Assembly: GCF_900109345.1 (NCBI RefSeq)
Contig: NZ_FNZN01000010.1
Coordinates: forward strand, 1-64,000
Direction: 5' to 3'
Length of the DNA stretch: 64,000 nt
DNA from: Maribacter orientalis
GTDB taxonomy: Bacteria; Bacteroidota; Bacteroidia; Flavobacteriales; Flavobacteriaceae
In this document: piece by piece, positions 7,945-17,389 of the stretch
Layout of the letters: each line of letters begins with the position of its first letter
Position numbering within the stretch: position 1 is the first letter of the stretch
Made by a program: the position numbers and the translations under genes
The notes under the pieces: generated by a model
Database searches by the model: none
What the model was told of the DNA's origin: nothing
Seen by the model: the letters and a program-made list of their open reading frames with translations, nothing else

Positions 7945-8898
7945 TTAAAAAAGCTCTTTTGCAATAGCCTTAATATTATCAGATTTACCCATAGAATAGT
8001 AATGTAATACAGGAACACCAGCTGCTTTCAACTCTTTCGATTGTTGAATGGCCCACTCTATGCCAACAGCACGCACATCTTTATTTGAAGTACAACTATC
8101 AACTGCATCAATTAAATCTTGTGGAAGATCAATTCGAAAAACTTGTGGTAACAACTGTAAATGACGTTTTACCGCAATAGGCTTTATTCCTGGAATAATC
8201 GGAACTGTTATCCCTATATTTTTTGCAGCTTCTACAAATTCAAAATATTTTTTATTATCAAAAAACATTTGAGTTACTACATAGTCGGCACCAGCATCTA
8301 CCTTCTCCTTTAATCGTTTCAAATCTGATTGTAAGGAAGGTGATTCTAAGTGCTTTTCTGGGTAGCCCGCTACACCAATACAAAATTCACCTGTATGGTC
8401 GGTCTCTACCGTTTCATGTAAATATTTACCACTATTCAGATCATGAATCTGCTTCACCAAATCAATTGCAAATGGGTGACCGCCATCGGTAGGTTCAAAA
8501 TATTTCTGTTCGCTCCGTGCATCGCCACGTAAGGCCATAACATTTTCTATACCCAAATAATGACAATCGACCAACATGTATTCGGTTTCCTCTTTGGTGA
8601 ATCCACCACAAATTACATGTGGTACTGTATCTACATTATATTTATGCTGAATAGACGCGCAAATACCAACCGTACCCGGTCTCATACGTGTGGTATGCTT
8701 ATCTAAAAGCCCCTCTTTCTGCACATAAATAGTCTCTTCCCTAGATGTGGTCACATCAATAAACGGAGGTTTAAACTCCATCAATGGGTCTATGTTATTA
8801 TACAGTTCTTGTATATTTCGCCCTTTCACAGGTGGTACAATTTCGAAAGAAAATAAGGTCTTTCCTTGTGCGTTGTTGATATGGTCTGTTACTTTCAT
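7945..8898 (-). CDS. metF: 5,10-methylenetetrahydrofolate reductase
   Basis: The 317-residue TIM-barrel flavoenzyme makes 5-methyltetrahydrofolate, the methyl donor for methionine synthase. Recognisable segments are FSFEIVPPVKG at the N-terminus, the folate/FAD region MALRGDAR, GEFCIGVAGYPEKH, and the DYVVTQMFFDN strand. It lies downstream of the two metH genes on the same strand but after a 186-base gap containing a structured repeat (8961-9010). Whether the metH riboswitch also governs it is uncertain. Confidence 0.95.
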   Translation of the reverse strand: MKVTDHINNAQGKTLFSFEIVPPVKGRNIQELYNNIDPLMEFKPPFIDVTTSREETIYVQKEGLLDKHTTRMRPGTVGICASIQHKYNVDTVPHVICGGFTKEETEYMLVDCHYLGIENVMALRGDARSEQKYFEPTDGGHPFAIDLVKQIHDLNSGKYLHETVETDHTGEFCIGVAGYPEKHLESPSLQSDLKRLKEKVDAGADYVVTQMFFDNKKYFEFVEAAKNIGITVPIIPGIKPIAVKRHLQLLPQVFRIDLPQDLIDAVDSCTSNKDVRAVGIEWAIQQSKELKAAGVPVLHYYSMGKSDNIKAIAKELF

Positions 8899-8960
8899 TC
8901 TAAATTAAGTTGGCCGTTTTATATGTAATCGACTTTACTTCTAAACTTTTATTTTATTCC

Positions 8961-9010
8961 TTTTTTTGGGCGTTACCAAATGGTCGGGCTTTACGCTATA
9001 TTTTTTCTAT
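8961..9010. repeat. GGGCG...GGTCGGGC small structured repeat
   Basis: Between metH and metF lies a T-run, then GGGCGTTACC, AAAT, GGTCGGGCTTTACGC and another T-run. GCGT can pair with ACGC and ACC with GGT, giving a small stem with an asymmetric loop that keeps CGGGCTTT single stranded. From memory, very similar GGGCG.../GGTCGGGC... segments are scattered through Bacteroidota intergenic regions. I see only one copy in this window and cannot assign a function. Confidence 0.45.
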
Positions 9011-9084
9011 TTCTAAATATTATTTTCATTTTAGCAAACATGAGTAAAAATAGAAAAAGATGCCACTTCAATCCCTAACGCAAA

Positions 9085-11796
9085 TTAGGCATCTACAATA
9101 TTTGGAGATAACCATCTCTCAGCTTTTTCGAAATCTATTCCCTTTCTCTCTGCAAAGTCTTTCACTTGGTCTTCCTTTATTTTACCTAAACCAAAATAAC
9201 GTGCTTCAGGATTTCCAAAATAATACCCACTAACTGATGCCGCTGGCCACATCGCCAAACTATCCGTTAGTTCTACACCTATTGTTTCCTTAACTTTTAA
9301 AATATCCCAAATGGTCAATTTCTCCAAATGATCCGGACAAGCAGGATACCCCGGCGCCGGACGAATACCTTTGTACGATTCATGAATCAATTCTTCAGTA
9401 CTCAAATCTTCATTGTCCGCATAGCCCCAATGTTTCATACGGACTTCTTTATGCAAGTATTCGGCGAAAGCCTCTGCCAATCGATCTGCCAATGCTTTTA
9501 CTAAAATAGAATTGTAATCGTCCAAATCCTTTTCATATTGGCCAGCCAACTCAGCAGTACCAAAACCTGTGGACACACAAAAACACCCTATATAATCTTC
9601 CCTTCCAGATTCTTTTGGTGCGATAAAATCGGACAATGCATAATCAGCGACTCCTTCTCTTTTTTGTAATTGTTGACGTAGGGTGCGGAATATATAACCC
9701 TCTTCCTCTCGGCCTTTAACTGCGCTTAAGGAAACATTGATATCATCCTCATTTATGGTATTGGCAGGAAACAATCCAAAAATTCCTTTGGCCTTCAACT
9801 GCTTATTAGAAATAATTTGCTTCAACATTTTTTGTGCATCAGCAAATAATTCTGTGGCTTGGGCCCCTACTACATCATCAGTTAAAATTGCGGGATATTT
9901 ACCATGCAATTCCCAGCTTCTAAAAAATGGAGTCCAATCGATATAAGGCACCAATAGATTTAAATCTAAATCTTCAATAACTTGAATTCCTAATTTGTTG
10001 GGCTTAAAAATTTCACTTTTGCTCCAATCTATCTTAAACTTATTTCTGCGCGCAGCAGCAATCGTTTTGTATGTTTTACTGGAAGATCGGTTTAAAAACT
10101 TGGTTCTAAATACATCATAATCTTCCTTAATTCTCTTTTTATACCCGAGAGACGTTTCTTTTTGAAGCAAATCGCCTACTACGGTAACTGCCCTTGAAGC
10201 ATCGTTTACATGAACCACAGCTTCTTTATATTGCGTATCTATTTTTACTGCTGTATGCGCTTTACTGGTTGTTGCACCACCAATCAATAACGGAATTTTA
10301 AAATTCTTTCGCTCCATCTCCTTGGCCAAATGCACCATTTCATCCAAAGACGGTGTTATTAATCCACTTAAGCCAATAATATCTACATTATGCTCAATGG
10401 CTGCTGCGATTATTTTTTCTGGTGGCACCATAACCCCTAAATCAACAATCTCATAATTATTACACGCTAGAACAACACCAACGATATTCTTACCAATATC
10501 ATGAACATCTCCTTTTACGGTTGCCATAAGAATTTTACCGGCATTATCAGAATCCCCTTCTTGCGGATTCAATAATTTCTCTTCTTCGATGTACGGCAAC
10601 AAATACGCCACCGCTTTTTTCATGACCCGAGCAGACTTTACTACCTGTGGTAAAAACATCTTTCCGCTTCCAAACAAATCACCTACCACATTCATACCAG
10701 TCATTAAATTTCCTTCAATAACTTCAATTGGCTTATCGGCTTCTTGTCTCGCTTGCTCTACATCTTCAACTATATATTGGTCAATACCCTTTACTAAGGC
10801 ACGTGTAATTCTATTTTGCAATGGCTCCTCTCGCCATGACAAATCAATCTTACTTTCTTTTGTTTTTCCAACCACCGATTCTGCAAAATCAAGTAATCTC
10901 TCGGTTGCATCATCCCTTCTGTTTAAGATAACATCTTCTACACGTTCCAGTAAATCCTTAGGAATATCATCATACACCTCCAACATACTCGGGTTTACGA
11001 TACCCATGTTCATACCCGCTTTTATGGCATGATATAGAAATACTGAATGCATCGCCTCACGAACAGGGTTATTTCCCCTAAATGAGAAGGAAACATTACT
11101 TACCCCACCACTGACACTTGCATACGGTAAATTTTCGCGTACCCATTTAGTAGCTTTTATAAAATCTAGGGCATTGAGCTTATGCTCATCCATACCCGTA
11201 GCAACAGGGAAAATATTAAGGTCAAAAATGATATCCTCTGGTGCGAAACCAACCTTATCAACTAGCACATCATATGAACGCTTAGCAATTTCGATTCGAC
11301 GTTCATAATTGTCGGCTTGGCCTACTTCATCAAAAGCCATAACTATTACAGCGGCACCATAGCGTTTAATCAATTTAGCCTGATGCATAAATTGTTCTTC
11401 ACCCTCCTTTAAACTAATGGAATTCACGACACATTTTCCTTGCACAACCTGTAAACCAGCCTCAATGATTTCCCATTTAGAACTATCGATCATAATAGGA
11501 ACTCGAGAAATATCAGGCTCGGCAATGACCAGGTTCAAAAACTTGACCATGGCCTCTTTCCCATCAATCAGACCATCATCCATGTTAATGTCGATAACCT
11601 GTGCACCATTTTCTACTTGCTCTCTAGCTACAACCAAAGCTTCTTCAAATTTTTCTTCTTTTATCAATCGAAGAAACATTTTTGAACCAGCCACATTGGT
11701 ACGTTCACCAACATTAATAAAATTCGTTTCAGGGGTTACAATCAATGGCTCAAGGCCACTTAACTTTAGAAATCGTTGTTCGTTTTTTCCGCTCAT
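9085..11796 (-). CDS. metH: Methionine synthase, cobalamin- and folate-binding part
   Basis: The 903-residue protein covers the last three modules of cobalamin-dependent MetH. The methyltetrahydrofolate domain is near the N-terminus ([27 protein letters not shown]). The B12 domain is in the middle, with the histidine motif [12 protein letters not shown] and loop GLSGLITPS. The reactivation domain is at the C-terminus, with SAM-binding [12 protein letters not shown]. The homocysteine module is absent because it is encoded separately by the gene 14 bases upstream. Together the two proteins should do what the 1200-residue enzyme does in enterobacteria. The split form is common in Bacteroidota. 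Confidence 0.95.
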   Translation of the reverse strand: MSGKNEQRFLKLSGLEPLIVTPETNFINVGERTNVAGSKMFLRLIKEEKFEEALVVAREQVENGAQVIDINMDDGLIDGKEAMVKFLNLVIAEPDISRVPIMIDSSKWEIIEAGLQVVQGKCVVNSISLKEGEEQFMHQAKLIKRYGAAVIVMAFDEVGQADNYERRIEIAKRSYDVLVDKVGFAPEDIIFDLNIFPVATGMDEHKLNALDFIKATKWVRENLPYASVSGGVSNVSFSFRGNNPVREAMHSVFLYHAIKAGMNMGIVNPSMLEVYDDIPKDLLERVEDVILNRRDDATERLLDFAESVVGKTKESKIDLSWREEPLQNRITRALVKGIDQYIVEDVEQARQEADKPIEVIEGNLMTGMNVVGDLFGSGKMFLPQVVKSARVMKKAVAYLLPYIEEEKLLNPQEGDSDNAGKILMATVKGDVHDIGKNIVGVVLACNNYEIVDLGVMVPPEKIIAAAIEHNVDIIGLSGLITPSLDEMVHLAKEMERKNFKIPLLIGGATTSKAHTAVKIDTQYKEAVVHVNDASRAVTVVGDLLQKETSLGYKKRIKEDYDVFRTKFLNRSSSKTYKTIAAARRNKFKIDWSKSEIFKPNKLGIQVIEDLDLNLLVPYIDWTPFFRSWELHGKYPAILTDDVVGAQATELFADAQKMLKQIISNKQLKAKGIFGLFPANTINEDDINVSLSAVKGREEEGYIFRTLRQQLQKREGVADYALSDFIAPKESGREDYIGCFCVSTGFGTAELAGQYEKDLDDYNSILVKALADRLAEAFAEYLHKEVRMKHWGYADNEDLSTEELIHESYKGIRPAPGYPACPDHLEKLTIWDILKVKETIGVELTDSLAMWPAASVSGYYFGNPEARYFGLGKIKEDQVKDFAERKGIDFEKAERWLSPNIVDA

Positions 11797-11810
11797 AACT
11801 TCTAATGATC

Positions 11811-12812
11811 TTATTGTAAAACAGGAAATTGTCTAGGTTTGAAATCTTTTACCACCTTGGCAATCGCTGTAATATGCTCAGGTGTGGTGCCACAACAGCC
11901 TCCCACTATATTGACCAGTCCTTTTTCGACATATTCCCTAATTTGTTCTGCCATTTGATCCGGAGTTTCATCATACTCCCCAAAAGCATTAGGCAAACCG
12001 GCATTTGGATGTGCAGAAACTGCATGTTCACTTTTTGTAGCCAACACTTCTAAGTGCGGCACTAATTGACTGGCTCCTAAAGCACAGTTAAAGCCGACCG
12101 ATAATATAGGAATATGGGAAATTGATATTAAAAATGCTTCTGCTGTTTGTCCTGATAATGTTCTACCCGATGCATCGGTAATCGTTCCACTAACCATGAT
12201 AGGAACATCTATATTTCGTTCTTCTTTTACTTCTTCAATAGCGAATAAAGCTGCTTTTGCATTAAGGGTATCGAAAATTGTTTCTACCAGTAATAAGTCT
12301 GATCCACCATCTAATAATGCTTCAACTTGCAGTTTATAAGCTATTCTTAGTTCGTCAAAAGAAATGGCTCTGTAACCAGGATCATTTACATCTGGTGACA
12401 TACTTGCCGTTTTGTTCGTCGGTCCAATACTCCCAGCTACAAAACGAGGTTTATTTGGTTCTTTTTTTGTGAATTCATCGGCAACCTTTTTAGCGATACG
12501 GGCAGATTCATAATTTAATTCATATACCAAATCTTCCATATGATAATCTGCCATGGCAATAGTAGTGCCTGAAAAGGTATTGGTTTCAACAATGTCTGCA
12601 CCGGCCGCAAAATACTTGCGGTGAACATCGGCAATTGCTTCGGGTTGTGTTAAGGACAATAAATCATTGTTACCCTGTAAAGGGTGTTCCCATTCTTTAA
12701 AGCGTTCTCCCCTAAAATCTTCTTCTTGAAATTTATAGCGTTGTAGCATAGTGCCCATTGCACCATCTAACACTAAAATTCGTTCTTTTAAAATTTCCTT
12801 TATATCCTTCAT
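11811..12812 (-). CDS. Homocysteine S-methyltransferase module of methionine synthase
   Basis: A 333-residue zinc-dependent methyltransferase domain equivalent to the first third of MetH. Opening [19 protein letters not shown] and the zinc-ligand segments [10 protein letters not shown] and [12 protein letters not shown] are all present. It binds and activates homocysteine for methylation by the cobalamin protein encoded next, 14 bases downstream. It is the first gene behind the SAM-I riboswitch at 12895-13000, so expression should fall when SAM is abundant. Confidence 0.93.
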   Translation of the reverse strand: MKDIKEILKERILVLDGAMGTMLQRYKFQEEDFRGERFKEWEHPLQGNNDLLSLTQPEAIADVHRKYFAAGADIVETNTFSGTTIAMADYHMEDLVYELNYESARIAKKVADEFTKKEPNKPRFVAGSIGPTNKTASMSPDVNDPGYRAISFDELRIAYKLQVEALLDGGSDLLLVETIFDTLNAKAALFAIEEVKEERNIDVPIMVSGTITDASGRTLSGQTAEAFLISISHIPILSVGFNCALGASQLVPHLEVLATKSEHAVSAHPNAGLPNAFGEYDETPDQMAEQIREYVEKGLVNIVGGCCGTTPEHITAIAKVVKDFKPRQFPVLQ

Positions 12813-12894
12813 TTTACGCTGTAAAAAGTTCTATGTTCATAAAAATTTAATATGATATCAAGGAAGTAAAGGATAGGAAAGTGTTCTTTCTTGA

Positions 12895-13000
12895 GTTATC
12901 TGTCCCCAAAAAAAGGGATAGAATGTAGCACCTTCTTATCCGTTCAGAAAAGGGTTGCCAAGGTTTCATAGGGTCTAGTCCCTCCGCCTTTCTTGATAAC
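12895..13000 (-). promoter_or_regulatory. SAM-I (S-box) riboswitch upstream of metH
   Basis: On the minus strand the element opens with GTTATCAAGAAAGG, then GGAGGGACTAGACCCTATGA, AACCTTGGCAACC, and GGTGCTACATTCTATCC, closing with GATAAC, which pairs with the first six bases to make P1. These are the conserved blocks of the SAM-I aptamer in their normal order. The 3' part also has the CCC...GGG P4-like stem with an A/T-rich loop. I do not see an obvious U-tailed terminator between 12895 and the start codon at 12812, so the output may be translational or use a weak terminator. Confidence 0.93.
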
Positions 13001-13104
13001 GTTTCAATCTATTTATGAACGAATTGCAAAGTAACGGCACTACCAGGTCAAATCCAAAAAAATCCATATACTTTTTGGCTTGAGGAATTTTGATTATACG
13101 TCAT

Positions 13105-13140
13105 AAAAAAACCTCTAAAACATTAAAGAATCAGAGGTTT
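13105..13140 (-). terminator. Rho-independent terminator of the sulfur cluster
   Basis: On the minus strand AAACCTCT and AGAGGTTT form an 8-base stem around a 16-base loop, followed by seven T. It lies 20 bases after the stop codon of the ferredoxin-NADP reductase gene. Confidence 0.8.
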
Positions 13141-13159
13141 CTTTTATTGTACTAAAGCC

Positions 13160-14221
13160 TTAAGCGATACTTTGTACAACTTCTTTTTTAGCTTCTTTTT
13201 TAGAACCATCAAATCCTTCTACACCACCTACGGTAGTATATTTCATCACATAACGTTTTCCAGGATTAATTTGTTGATAAGCAAACTGACACATTACTGC
13301 TGCCTCATGGAAACCAGATAAAATCAATTTCAACTTACCCTCATATGTATTCACATCACCAATCGCATACACCCCAGGTATATTGGTCTGGTAATCTTTT
13401 GCATTGTTCACCTTAATCGCATTTTTCTCGATTTCTAATCCCCAATCACCTATTGGTCCTAACTTAGGAGAAAGTCCAAATAAGGGAATAAAATGATCTA
13501 CTTCTAAATACGTGTCTTCCTTTTCTTTATCTGTATGTTTAAGAATCACAGCTTCAAGATGCTCCTTACCATGTAACTCCTTTACCTCTGCTTTAGTCAC
13601 TAATTTAATTTTACCCAATTTGGCAAGTTCAGCTGCTTTTTCAACGGAATCCAATGCTCCCCTAAACTCATCCCTTCTGTGAATTAACGTCACTTCTGAC
13701 GCTACATCGGTTAAGAAAATAGCCCAATCCAAAGCAGAATCGCCACCACCGGCAATGACCACTCGTTTATCCCTATATACCTCAGGATCCTTAATCATAT
13801 AGGCAACACCAGTATCTTCAAAATTTACAATATTAGAAATGGGTGGTTTTCTTGGTTCAAAAGAACCTAATCCTCCAGCAATAACTACCACAGGTGCATT
13901 ATGTTGCGTTCCCTTATTCGTAGTCACTACAAATGATCCATCATCTAATTTATCTAACGTTTCGGCTCTTTCTCCCAATGTGAAACCAGGCTCAAAAGGC
14001 TTAATCTGCTCCATAAGATTATCTACCAATTTACCTGCCAAAATTTCTGGAAATGCGGGTATATCATAAATGGGTTTTTTAGGATATATCTCTGAACACT
14101 GACCACCTGGTTGTGGTAATGCATCAATTAAATGTGTTTTCAATTTTAATAATCCCGCTTCAAACACCGTAAATAATCCGGTTGGACCCGCTCCTATGAT
14201 GAGCATATCTGTTTTAATCAT
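13160..14221 (-). CDS. Ferredoxin--NADP reductase, thioredoxin-reductase-like type
   Basis: A 353-residue two-dinucleotide-binding flavoprotein. The FAD motif is IIGAGPTGLFTVFEAG at residues 7-22 and the NADPH motif VIAGGGDSALDWAIF lies near 155. GVYAIGDVNTYEGKLKLI is the C-terminal FAD signature. The redox CxxC of thioredoxin reductase is absent, which points to the ferredoxin/flavodoxin-NADP reductase branch. It closes the sulfate assimilation cluster and could supply electrons, via ferredoxin encoded elsewhere, to the sulfite reductase two genes upstream (inferred from context). Confidence 0.85.
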   Translation of the reverse strand: MIKTDMLIIGAGPTGLFTVFEAGLLKLKTHLIDALPQPGGQCSEIYPKKPIYDIPAFPEILAGKLVDNLMEQIKPFEPGFTLGERAETLDKLDDGSFVVTTNKGTQHNAPVVVIAGGLGSFEPRKPPISNIVNFEDTGVAYMIKDPEVYRDKRVVIAGGGDSALDWAIFLTDVASEVTLIHRRDEFRGALDSVEKAAELAKLGKIKLVTKAEVKELHGKEHLEAVILKHTDKEKEDTYLEVDHFIPLFGLSPKLGPIGDWGLEIEKNAIKVNNAKDYQTNIPGVYAIGDVNTYEGKLKLILSGFHEAAVMCQFAYQQINPGKRYVMKYTTVGGVEGFDGSKKEAKKEVVQSIA

Positions 14222-14291
14222 AATTTTCTTTTAGTACTGAGTAGCTGGCATAGAGTTTTCCAAAATTACCTCCTTACCGTTACACTTTATT

Positions 14292-14331
14292 TAACTTTCA
14301 ACTTATAACTCTAAATTCTAACTCTTAACTA
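14292..14331. repeat. Degenerate AACT heptamer array
   Basis: The gap between the reductase and methyltransferase genes holds about five copies of a 7-base unit around AACT (TAACTTTC, AACTTAT, AACTCTA, AATTCTA, ACTCTTA). Unit spacing is regular but the bases drift. This looks like simple-sequence expansion; I see no function. Confidence 0.45.
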
Positions 14332-15179
14332 CTTGCTGTTTCAACCATGCTGAACCCAACATTACCGCTTTCAACTAAATAGTTTTGTTTTGCTTCCAAT
14401 AGGGCTTCACGATGTTTTACAACTTCACCTATGATTATAATTGCCGGATTGGATAATTTTTCCTTTTCCACAACCTCTACAATGTTTTCTATGGTGCCTA
14501 TCCCTAATTTTTCATTTTCCCGAGTACCATTTTGAATGATAGCAATTGGTCTGTCGGATTTGCCTTCACTTTTAAATAATGCTACTATTTGAGATAGTTT
14601 AGACATTCCCATTAAAATCACTACGGTTGCACTGCTCTTTGCTGCCAAGGCAACATCTGTAGATAATATATGTTCTTTTGTCGTTCCGGTAATCACCCAA
14701 AAACTTTCTGATGCTCCTCTTTTTGTTACCGGTATATTTTGATAAGCCGGCACACTCAAACTTGATGAAATACCAGGTACCATGGCTACTTCTAAACCAA
14801 ACGATGCTGCATACTCCATTTCTTCAGATCCACGACCAAAAACAAATGGATCCCCCCCTTTTAACCGTACCACATGTCCGTGTGATTTAGCCCTACTTAC
14901 AATAAGTTCATTGATCTGCTCTTGCTGATAGGCATAACATCCTTTACGTTTACCAACGAAAATCAATTCTGCTTTTTTTGAATATTCAAGCAACTCTTCA
15001 TTAACCAAAGCATCATACAACACCACATCTGCATTCTCTAAAACTTTGATGGCTTTTAAAGTGATGAGTTCTATATCGCCAGGCCCTGCACCTACAACAG
15101 TCAACCTCCCCGCCCTATGGAGGGGAGCGTCGACTATTGAACTGATTGTTTTTTGATTGGATAAATTATTGATATGCAT
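14325..15179 (-). CDS. cobA: Uroporphyrinogen-III C-methyltransferase
   Basis: The 284-residue SUMT adds two SAM-derived methyl groups to uroporphyrinogen III to give precorrin-2, on the way to siroheme. Family marks are VGAGPGDIELITLKA, VLYDALV, FVGKR, RLKGGDPFVFGRGSEE and VPGISS. The family usually starts close to the VGAGPGD motif; here about 28 extra residues precede it. It lies 1 base after the sulfite reductase gene. Siroheme is the cofactor of that reductase, so the pairing makes sense. The dehydrogenase/ferrochelatase needed to finish siroheme is not in the window. Confidence 0.92.
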   Translation of the reverse strand: MHINNLSNQKTISSIVDAPLHRAGRLTVVGAGPGDIELITLKAIKVLENADVVLYDALVNEELLEYSKKAELIFVGKRKGCYAYQQEQINELIVSRAKSHGHVVRLKGGDPFVFGRGSEEMEYAASFGLEVAMVPGISSSLSVPAYQNIPVTKRGASESFWVITGTTKEHILSTDVALAAKSSATVVILMGMSKLSQIVALFKSEGKSDRPIAIIQNGTRENEKLGIGTIENIVEVVEKEKLSNPAIIIIGEVVKHREALLEAKQNYLVESGNVGFSMVETASS

Positions 15180-15180
15180 A

Positions 15181-17271
15181 TTACACCTCTGCTAATTCTT
15201 GTTGTCTGAATTTTGCAACAGTTTCTAAAAATAACCTTGCATCACTCAAATACGATTCTGCAAAGGCTTTTGTTGGTTCGTTTTTATTCAATTGAAGCAC
15301 CATATTTTCAAATCCTCCAGCGACATCTATTCTACCATTGGCAACGAACTTCTCATCAAAGTCTTTGATAATACTCACATGCGTGTTGACTTTAGTGTTT
15401 TCTGAAGTCAACATCGCTTTTGCCGAATTCACCATAGATGAATATGCATGATAAATACTGGCCGACCATTTCTCGGCATCGAACATATCTTGGGCATTTT
15501 CAATTTTTTCTTCACTTTCAAAAAGTAAAGTCGCAATCAAATCAATCACCACACCGGCACATTCACCAACACCAATAGCCTTTTCGTATCGTTCTGAATT
15601 ACCCCAGTCAATAAAATCATCTGCCGTTAAATCATCAACAGAAGATAATGGTGTTAGAAAATCATAGAAATACATTTGTCCTTTTTCTGCATAATAATCT
15701 GGGAACGATAAATTGCCACCATTAGCATCAAAATCATTTAGAATTAAACGTAATGCTTCCGGACCTCTTTTACTCGGTACTTTTACTACTTTATCAGCAA
15801 AACGCCCTTGACCATTTCCGTCGTTGCTACCTCCTAATAAAACCTGAAGTGCAGGTGCAACTAATTTATCTTTAGTACGAACGGACATACCTTGAAAACC
15901 AATATTGGCCATATTATGTTGACCACAAGCATTCATACATCCGCTGATTTTTATAACGACATCTTCATTATTTATGTAGTCTGGATATTCTGTTTTGATT
16001 ACACGTTCCAATTCTTCTGCAATACCTGTACTACTTGCAATACCTAAATTACAGGTGTCTGTACCTGGGCAAGCTGTAATATCCAACGCTTTATTATAGC
16101 CTACCTCTGTAAAGCCTAACTTTTTCAATTCAGTATAGAAAAATTCAATATTTTCTTCTTTCACAAAAGGAATCAAAATGTTCTGACGCAACGATAATCG
16201 AATTTCTCCGGCAGCATATTTTTGAACTAAACCTGCCAATAATCTAGCTTTATCCGTATAAAAATCTCCTAATAAAACCTTGACACCTATAGCTACATAG
16301 CCTGATTGTTTCTGTGGCACCACATTTGTAGATTTCCACTGCTCAAATTCTTTAGCATCGACTATCTCTACATTTGGAACTTCCAAAGTAGAAACCTTGA
16401 TTTTTGGATATGCATCTGCATCAATCGGAAATGAATCAAAAGGAACCGCTATTTTCTCCGCAGCCAATAATTCTTTGAATCCGTCTAATCCTAAATCTTT
16501 CAACAAGAATTTCATTCTAGCCTTAGCCCTACTCTTACGCTCACCATAACGGTCAAAAACACGTACTACCGTTTCCATTAAAGGAATAATTTGGTCAGCT
16601 GGCAAGAAACTGTATAATTCATCGGCATGTCTAGGTTGAGAACCTAAACCACCACCTAGCATTACTTTAAATCCTGGCTCTCCATTTTGAAGCTTCGCAA
16701 TAAAACCCAAATCATGCATGTAAGAAAGTCCGGTATCGGCATCACTTGCAGAAAACGAAACCTTAAACTTACGACCCATTTCTTGACTCACAGGATTACG
16801 TAGAAAATATTGGAATAACGCATGTGCATAAGGAGAAACATCAAAAGGCTCATCAACGTCTATACCTGCCGTTTCACTAGCGGTTACATTACGAACCGTA
16901 TTACCACAGGCTTCCCTAAGTGTAATATCATCCTTTTCCAATTGTGACCAAAGCTCAGGAGTTCTGTTCAAATCCACATAATGAATCTGAATATCTTGGC
17001 GCGTCGTAATATGAAGTCTTCCTGTAGAATACTCATCGGAAACATCACAAATACGCAATAACTGTTTAGAAGTAACCTTACCATAAGGTAATTTTATACG
17101 AATCATTTGAACCCCTTCTTGACGTTGACCGTAAACACCACGTGCCAAACGAAGACTTCTAAACTTTTCCTCATCTAATTTGCCGCCATGAAACTCATGA
17201 ATCTTACGTTCTAATTCAAGAATATCTTTGGCAACTACCTGATTTTCTATTTCTGTTCTAAAACTCTGCAT
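15181..17271 (-). CDS. Assimilatory sulfite (or nitrite) reductase with C-terminal HEPN domain
   Basis: A 696-residue hemoprotein. Two ferredoxin-like halves (MIRIKLPYGKVTSKQLL and its later counterpart) alternate with siroheme-binding regions. The 4Fe-4S/siroheme cysteines are CPGTDTC and GCMNACG, the standard C-x5-C ... C-x3-C set. The reductase core ends near residue 550. The last 145 residues (from SERYEKAIGVGECAGVV) form a helical HEPN-like tail. Position with cysH, cysD, cysN and cobA favours sulfite as substrate. Electron supply through ferredoxin is likely because no flavoprotein subunit is present. A palindrome at 17327-17345 sits upstream. Confidence 0.9.
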   Translation of the reverse strand: MQSFRTEIENQVVAKDILELERKIHEFHGGKLDEEKFRSLRLARGVYGQRQEGVQMIRIKLPYGKVTSKQLLRICDVSDEYSTGRLHITTRQDIQIHYVDLNRTPELWSQLEKDDITLREACGNTVRNVTASETAGIDVDEPFDVSPYAHALFQYFLRNPVSQEMGRKFKVSFSASDADTGLSYMHDLGFIAKLQNGEPGFKVMLGGGLGSQPRHADELYSFLPADQIIPLMETVVRVFDRYGERKSRAKARMKFLLKDLGLDGFKELLAAEKIAVPFDSFPIDADAYPKIKVSTLEVPNVEIVDAKEFEQWKSTNVVPQKQSGYVAIGVKVLLGDFYTDKARLLAGLVQKYAAGEIRLSLRQNILIPFVKEENIEFFYTELKKLGFTEVGYNKALDITACPGTDTCNLGIASSTGIAEELERVIKTEYPDYINNEDVVIKISGCMNACGQHNMANIGFQGMSVRTKDKLVAPALQVLLGGSNDGNGQGRFADKVVKVPSKRGPEALRLILNDFDANGGNLSFPDYYAEKGQMYFYDFLTPLSSVDDLTADDFIDWGNSERYEKAIGVGECAGVVIDLIATLLFESEEKIENAQDMFDAEKWSASIYHAYSSMVNSAKAMLTSENTKVNTHVSIIKDFDEKFVANGRIDVAGGFENMVLQLNKNEPTKAFAESYLSDARLFLETVAKFRQQELAEV

Positions 17272-17326
17272 TCTTTTTCTAGTATTTGGTACTGAGTAAT
17301 CTGTACTATTATCAAATTTCCATTTT

Positions 17327-17345
17327 ACCTATAGACTAAATAGGT
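17327..17345. promoter_or_regulatory. Palindrome, candidate Rrf2-regulator operator upstream of sulfite reductase
   Basis: ACCTATAGACTAAATAGGT has perfect 6-base arms (ACCTAT/ATAGGT). Its core CTATAGACTAAATAG matches 12 of 15 positions of CTATAGATTTAGTAG at 20723-20737 near the start of the same cluster. It lies 55 bases upstream of the sulfite reductase start. Confidence 0.5.
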
Positions 17346-17389
17346 TAAAAGCCAATATTTTGGTTATTATAAACCCTTCAATACGTTTA

